A DNA stretch of 64,000 bases from CAVRQM01 sp963732775 (GTDB taxonomy: Bacteria > Pseudomonadota > Alphaproteobacteria > Acetobacterales > Acetobacteraceae): the NCBI GenBank assembly GCA_963732775.1, contig CAVTAR010000003.1, positions 372,001 to 436,000 on the forward strand, in the 5' to 3' direction. The translations under genes and the position numbers were made by a program. How positions within the stretch are numbered: the first letter of the stretch is position 1; each line of letters begins with the position of its first letter. Shown here piece by piece: positions 59,967-64,000 of the stretch. The notes under the pieces were generated by a model. It had not been told where the DNA came from. It did not search any database and was given only the letters and a program-made list of their open reading frames with translations.

Positions 59967-60437
59967 TCAGCGCACGGACCGGCATTCCGCGATCCGTGCC
60001 CGCAGGTGAGCGCCCAGCGCCTCGCCGGCGATCGGCTTGCGGAGCACCTGGAACGCCTCGGTGTCGGCGGCGCCAAGGCGCGTGCCGGCATAGCCGGTGA
60101 GGAGCGTGCAGGGCAGCGAGGGGCGGCGCTGCCGGGCTTGGCGGATCGTCTCGATGCCGTCGATGCCGGGCATCGAGAGATCGCTCAGCAGCACGTCTAC
60201 GGACGCCCCGCCGTCGAGCAGGGCCAGCGCCTCGGCGCCGCACGTGGCCTGCAGGATCGCAAAGCCGAGCATCTCCAACTGGTCGGACAGGGTCTCCCGG
60301 ACCAAGGCGTCGTCGTCCACCAGCAACACGCGGGCGGCGACCGACGCATCGTGCCCGCTCATGCTCCCCTCGCAGGCTGGCGCGTCCGTCTCGTGGTCGC
60401 CGAGATCGACGACGAAGCCGCAAGGCGCGTGGTCCAT
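59967..60437 (-). CDS. Stand-alone response-regulator receiver protein
   Basis: The product (about 156 residues) has a single CheY-like receiver domain: acidic pair in RVLLVDDDALVRETL, phospho-acceptor Asp in DVLLSDLSMPGIDG, Thr in TLLTGYAG and Lys in VLRKPIAG. There is no output domain, so it probably acts by protein contact, like other single-domain regulators in alphaproteobacteria. The start is uncertain: ATG 60437 (MDHAPCGFVVDL) adds a short N-terminal acidic segment, and ATG 60362 (MSGHDASVAARVLL) starts closer to the domain. No histidine kinase is adjacent. Confidence 0.85.
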   Translation of the reverse strand: MDHAPCGFVVDLGDHETDAPACEGSMSGHDASVAARVLLVDDDALVRETLSDQLEMLGFAILQATCGAEALALLDGGASVDVLLSDLSMPGIDGIETIRQARQRRPSLPCTLLTGYAGTRLGAADTEAFQVLRKPIAGEALGAHLRARIAECRSVR

Positions 60438-60711
60438 GGCTCGAACTCTCGACCGTGTTGCTAAGTTCGCGAACGGTGCGGCTTGGCGGCAAGAACGAGG
60501 AGTCAATTTTTGTTGCCACCCGGAACGAGCGCATTTCGACTGGATATGTCAGGCCGCCGGGACCCGGCCACGGTGACAAGTCTCGCTGACACGAAAGTTT
60601 CGGCTCCACTGGCCTCGCTACGCCGTAGGGGCTAGCATTCCTGACCCTTTTCTGGAAGGGCGGGGCCAGGCTCGCCGGGATTCGCGCCAAGACTGATGGG
60701 AGGAACCAAGA

Positions 60712-61917
60712 ATGAAAGACCTGAAGAGTCCCGCGGACGCGATCCTGCATCGCGTCGTCTCCGGCGCGGCGCGCGTCCCGGGCGTGGTGGCCATAGCCAC
60801 CGACCGGCACGGCACGACTTATGAAGGCGCGGCCGGCGAGCGCGTGCTGGGCCAGGGTACAGGAAATGCCGGGGCGATGACCACGGACACGGTGTTCGCC
60901 ATCTTCTCGACCACCAAGGCGATCACCGGGACTGCCTGCCTGCAGCTGGCGGAGGAGGGCCGCCTCGACCTCGATGCACCGGCGAAGACCTATGCGCCGG
61001 CGATCGGGGCGCTGCAGGTGCTGGACGGCTTCGACGCCGCAGGCAAGCCCAGGCTGCGCGCGCCGAAGCGGGACGTGACGACGCGGATGCTGCTGCTGCA
61101 CACCGCCGGCTTCGGCTACGACTTCTTCAACGAGCAGTACAATCGGCTGGCCAAGGAGCACGGCCAGCCGAGCGTCATCACCTCGTCGAAGGCGGCGCTC
61201 AATACGCCGCTGCTGTTCGACCCCGGCGAGCAATGGGAATACGGCAGCAGCATCGACTGGGCCGGGCAGGTGGTGGAGGGCATCACCGGGCAGCGCCTGG
61301 GGACAGTGATGCAGGAGCGCATCTTCGCTCCGCTCGGCATGCAGAGCACCGCCTTCACCATGACGCCCTCGATGCGCTCGCGCCTCGCCCGCATCCACCA
61401 GCGCGCCGAGGACGGGACGCTGACGCCGCTCGCCGATTTCGAGCTGCCGCAGGACCCGGAGGTGCACATGGGCGGGCACGGGCTGTATGCGACGGTCGGC
61501 GACTACTGCCGCTTCATCCGCATGTGGCTGAACGACGGCATGGGCGAGCACGGGCGGGTGCTGAAGCCGGAGACGGTGCGGATGGCCGAGCAGAACGGGC
61601 TGGGCGAGAAGAAGATCAAGGCGCTGCCCGGGGTGATCCCGACGCTGTCGCACGAGGCGGAGTTTTTCCCCGGGATGCCGAAATCCTGGGCGCTGACGTT
61701 CATGATCAACGACGTCGCGGCCCCCACCGGGCGCCCGGCGGGGGCGCTGGCCTGGGCGGGGCTGGCCAACCTGTACTACTGGATCGACCGGCAGAACGGC
61801 ATCGGCGGCTTTTGGGCGACGCAGGTGTTTCCGTTCGCCGATCCGACGTCGGTGGGGGGTTATGTGGAGTTCGAGACCGCGGTCTACGCGAGCTTGGACC
61901 TACGGCAGGCGGCTTGA
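60712..61917 (+). CDS. Serine hydrolase (beta-lactamase/esterase EstB family)
   Basis: The 401-residue protein has the class C beta-lactamase-like fold: Ser-x-x-Lys at Ser66-Lys69 in IFSTTKAITG, the Tyr of EYGSSIDW taking the YxN place, and HGLYATVGDYCRF near the third motif. Without a signal peptide it is cytoplasmic, and enzymes of this group (EstB, 6-aminohexanoate-dimer hydrolase, lovastatin-type esterases) act as esterases rather than on penicillin. GGGAGGAA precedes ATG 60712 at good distance. It is followed by an aldo/keto reductase 52 bases downstream. Confidence 0.88.
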   Translation: MKDLKSPADAILHRVVSGAARVPGVVAIATDRHGTTYEGAAGERVLGQGTGNAGAMTTDTVFAIFSTTKAITGTACLQLAEEGRLDLDAPAKTYAPAIGALQVLDGFDAAGKPRLRAPKRDVTTRMLLLHTAGFGYDFFNEQYNRLAKEHGQPSVITSSKAALNTPLLFDPGEQWEYGSSIDWAGQVVEGITGQRLGTVMQERIFAPLGMQSTAFTMTPSMRSRLARIHQRAEDGTLTPLADFELPQDPEVHMGGHGLYATVGDYCRFIRMWLNDGMGEHGRVLKPETVRMAEQNGLGEKKIKALPGVIPTLSHEAEFFPGMPKSWALTFMINDVAAPTGRPAGALAWAGLANLYYWIDRQNGIGGFWATQVFPFADPTSVGGYVEFETAVYASLDLRQAA

Positions 61918-61969
61918 GACCGCGGCGGCGAGCGGGCCGCCCGGAACCAGCGCAGCACGAGAGGCAGTC

Positions 61970-62994
61970 ATGATTTCGTTTCCCTCCCGCCGCCTCGGCC
62001 GCACCGGCGTCGAGTTGTCCGTGCTCGGCTTCGGCTCCGCCCCGCTCGGCGAGCTGTTCACCACCATCACGGACGCCGAGGCGCAGGCGACGCTCGACGC
62101 GGCGTGGGATGCCGGCATCCGCTACTTCGACACGGCGCCCTGGTATGGCCGCGGCCAGAGCGAGCACCGCATGGGCCGTTCGCTCTACCGCCGCCCCCGC
62201 CAGGAGTTCGTGCTGTCGACAAAGGTCGGTCGCACGCTGCACGCCGCCCGCGACGAGGCGACCTTCGATCGCGGCTTCTGGCGGGGCGGCCTGCCGTTCC
62301 CGCACCGTTTCGACTACTCCTACGACGGCGTGATGCGCAGCTTCGAGGACAGCCAGCAACGGCTCGGCCTGCCGCGCATCGACCTGCTGCTGATCCACGA
62401 TCTCGACCTGCGCCACCACGAGACGCCGGCGCGGGTCGACGCCTATCTGACGGAACTGCACAACGGCGGCTGGCGGGCGCTGGCCGAACTGCGGGAGGCC
62501 GGGCTGATCCGCGGCATCGGCGCCGGGATCAACGAACGCGGCATGATGGGGCGGTTCCTCGATCTGGTCGACCTCGACTTCTTCCTGGTGGCGATGCCTT
62601 ACACGCTGCTGGACCAGGACGTGCTGGACGACGAGTTCCCCCGCTGCGTGGCGCGTGGCCTCGGCTTCGTGATCGGTTCGCCGTTCGCATCGGGTATCCT
62701 GGCCACCGGCCCGGTCGCGGGGGCAAGTACAACTACGCCGACGCCTCACCCGCCACGATGGACAAGGTCCGCCGCATCGAGGCGGTCTGCACCCGCCATG
62801 GCGTGCGCCTGGCGGATGCGGCACTGCAGTTCCCGCTCGGCCACAAGGCGGTCGCCGCGGTCATCCCCGGACCGATCGGGGCCGAGCAGGCGACGCGCAA
62901 CGCCGCCAGCATGCGCGCGGCCATACCGACGGCACTGTGGGCCGAGCTGAAAGCCGAGGGTCTGCTGCGGAGGGACGCGCCGACGCCCACGTAA
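61970..62994 (+). CDS. Aldo/keto reductase (D-threo-aldose 1-dehydrogenase type), one frame break
   Basis: The protein of about 341 residues has the tetrad Asp and Tyr in YFDTAPWYGRGQSEHRMG, Lys in LSTKVGR and His in LLLIHDLDLRHH, all in an (alpha/beta)8 barrel. The order of blocks fits L-fucose/D-arabinose dehydrogenases. The frame breaks near 62722: SGILATGPVAG continues as GKYNYADASPATMDKV if one G is restored in a run of five, so a homopolymer deletion is likely. The remaining part has IEAVCTRHGVRLADAALQF. Total length fits one missing base. A LacI regulator follows. Confidence 0.88.
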
Positions 62995-63105
62995 GCGTGG
63001 CATTCGAGCGCGGCACGTGAAGACACTTGACACGCCGCGCGGTTCCCGCACCCTCTCCTTAAACGTTTTGGGGAGGTCCGCGCCGCCTGGCGCGGGGCAG
63101 GCCGC

Positions 63106-64000
63106 GTGACGAAAATGCCGTCGATCCGCACCGTGGCGCACCATGCTGGCGTATCGACCGCCACGGTGTCCAACGTGCTCAACATGCGGCGCAACGTCGC
63201 CCCGGCGCTCGCCGCGCGGGTGCGCTCCGCGGTCGCCGAACTCGGCTACATCGCCGATGTCTCCGCCGCCCGCCTGCGCTCGCGCCGGTCCACCATCACC
63301 GGCGTGGTGGTGCCCGACATCGCCAATCCGTTCTTCGCCTCGCTCGTCTCCGTGCTGGAGGAGGAAGCACGCGCGTCGGGCTACGAGTTGCTGATCGTCA
63401 GCTCCGGCGGCGACTGCGAGGCCGAGGCGCAGCGGTTGCGCTCGCTGATGACGTGGCGGCCCGCGGGCGTGATCCTGGTGCCGTGCGACGATCACCTCTC
63501 GGCACACTGCATCGCCCGCGCGTCGGACCTGCCGGTCGTGGTGGCCGACCGCATCCCGTCCGATCCCGATCTCGACGTGGTGGGCGTGGACAACCGCCGC
63601 GCCGCCGCCGAGGTGACGCGCCACCTCATCGAGCAGGGGCACACGCACATCCTGACCGTCGCGAGCAGCCTGTCGATCGGCAACATGCGCGAGCGGTCGG
63701 ACGCGGTGCTCGAGGCAGCCGCGGGTCAGGCGCGGGCCGAGGTGATCGAGGCCGGTCTTGGCGTCGCGGAGAACTCGCGAACGTGTGCTGGCGCATCTCT
63801 CGGAACAGGGCGCCACGCCGTCCGCCCTGTTCACGCTCAACAATCTTGGCACGATGGGTGCCCTGGAAGCGCTGGCCTCGCTCGGCCTGCGGGTCGGACG
63901 CGACATCGCGCTGGCCGGGTTCGACGACGAGGAGTGGATGCGCGTGGTGAGCCCGCCGCTGACCGCCGTGCGCCAGCCGACCGCAGGCATCGCGCGCGCC
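63106..64000 (+). CDS. LacI-family transcriptional regulator, one frame break, cut by window end
   Basis: The N-terminal helix-turn-helix reads SIRTVAHHAGVSTATVSNVL, with the hinge helix region SAARLRSRRSTITGVVVPDI. The periplasmic-binding-like effector domain follows: NPFFASLVSVLEEEARASGY, GVDNRRAAAEVTRHLIEQGH. The frame changes near 63775: NS(R) continues as RVLAHLSEQGATPSALFTLNNL after one extra base. The gene runs off the end at FDDEEWMRVVSPPLTAVRQP, about 30-40 residues before the usual C-terminus. It probably controls sugar-related genes to the right or the aldo/keto reductase to the left. GTG 63106 or ATG 63115 may be the start. Confidence 0.85.
   Translation, partial: MTKMPSIRTVAHHAGVSTATVSNVLNMRRNVAPALAARVRSAVAELGYIADVSAARLRSRRSTITGVVVPDIANPFFASLVSVLEEEARASGYELLIVSSGGDCEAEAQRLRSLMTWRPAGVILVPCDDHLSAHCIARASDLPVVVADRIPSDPDLDVVGVDNRRAAAEVTRHLIEQGHTHILTVASSLSIGNMRERSDAVLEAAAGQARAEVIEAGLGVAENSRTCAGASLGTGRHAVRPVHAQQSWHDGCPGSAGLARPAGRTRHRAGRVRRRGVDARGEPAADRRAPADRRHRAR

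Noticed and set aside
59611..60009. A possible 132-residue protein between iorA and the receiver gene
   Set aside because: It overlaps the receiver gene end and the iorA start, is rich in Arg and Ser, and has no ribosome site. Treated as noncoding control region.
1..64000. tRNA, rRNA, insertion sequence, integrase or phage genes
   Set aside because: I looked for T-loop patterns (GGTTCGAnTCC), transposase and integrase motifs and found none convincing. A covariance-model scan would be decisive for small RNAs.

Overview
The window is GC-rich, densely packed alphaproteobacterial chromosome. Two things point to a phototrophic member of the Acetobacteraceae (Rhodopila-like): a peripheral antenna (LH2) operon pucB-pucA-pucC at 46.6-48.7 kb, and a Pro/Arg-rich hypothetical protein at 11.9 kb of a type I know from that family. 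The genus is an inference. No rRNA, tRNA, CRISPR array, prophage or insertion sequence is visible.

Layout. 0-3.6 kb: a two-domain glycosyltransferase and a small repeat protein. 3.8-8.4 kb: histidine utilisation (hutF facing hutU-hutH). 8.6-10.9 kb: a frameshifted beta-helix surface protein. 10.9-14.5 kb: an EipB-like periplasmic protein, a family-specific hypothetical and aspS. 14.7-16.4 kb: a lower-GC block that looks like a toxin followed by two paralogous immunity-like proteins and an isochorismatase-fold hydrolase. 16.4-18.5 kb: small metabolic and hypothetical genes. 18.6-21.7 kb: a nitrate/sulfonate/taurine-type ABC transporter with fused permeases. 21.7-24.5 kb: trmJ, cysS and a DUF892 ferritin-like stress protein. 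24.6-25.9 kb: an MFS carrier. 26.0-32.3 kb: one leftward series with class I lysyl-tRNA synthetase directly followed by mprF, then a sulfotransferase-like gene, a TerB-like gene and stress-type genes. 32.4-36.4 kb: a DinG/XPD helicase and a Bcr/CflA exporter. 36.4-41.4 kb: an overlapping run (SDR, DUF2141, two CrtI-type desaturases, acyltransferase) that reads as a carotenoid cluster. 41.5-45.7 kb: small conserved genes, an SDR, an SRPBCC protein and a zinc alcohol dehydrogenase. 45.8-46.5 kb: a protein made of nine 16-residue repeats. 46.6-49.0 kb: the puc operon and its control region. 49.0-53.0 kb: an oxalate-type block (ketopantoate reductase-like, acyl-CoA ligase, OxlT-like antiporter). 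53.0-59.6 kb: a two-subunit molybdenum hydroxylase with its cofactor genes (moaA, split xdhC, MocA-like fusion). 60.0-64.0 kb: a lone receiver protein, a serine hydrolase, an aldo/keto reductase and a LacI regulator that runs off the end.

A striking property is the number of reading-frame breaks in otherwise intact genes: aspS, the ABC permease, an SDR, the aldo/keto reductase, LacI, mprF, the surface protein and one small gene. aspS is essential in nearly all bacteria, so most of these are probably sequence errors rather than true pseudogenes. Most fit a single extra base, often placeable as a G after a TC. Coordinates of these genes span both sides of the break.

The most interesting points are the long C-terminal tail on the LH2 alpha polypeptide with TGT-N12-ACA-type operator sequence upstream, the 16-residue repeat protein, the compact toxin/immunity-like cassette, the lysK-mprF pairing with a shortened transferase domain, and the carotenoid cluster with an acyltransferase.
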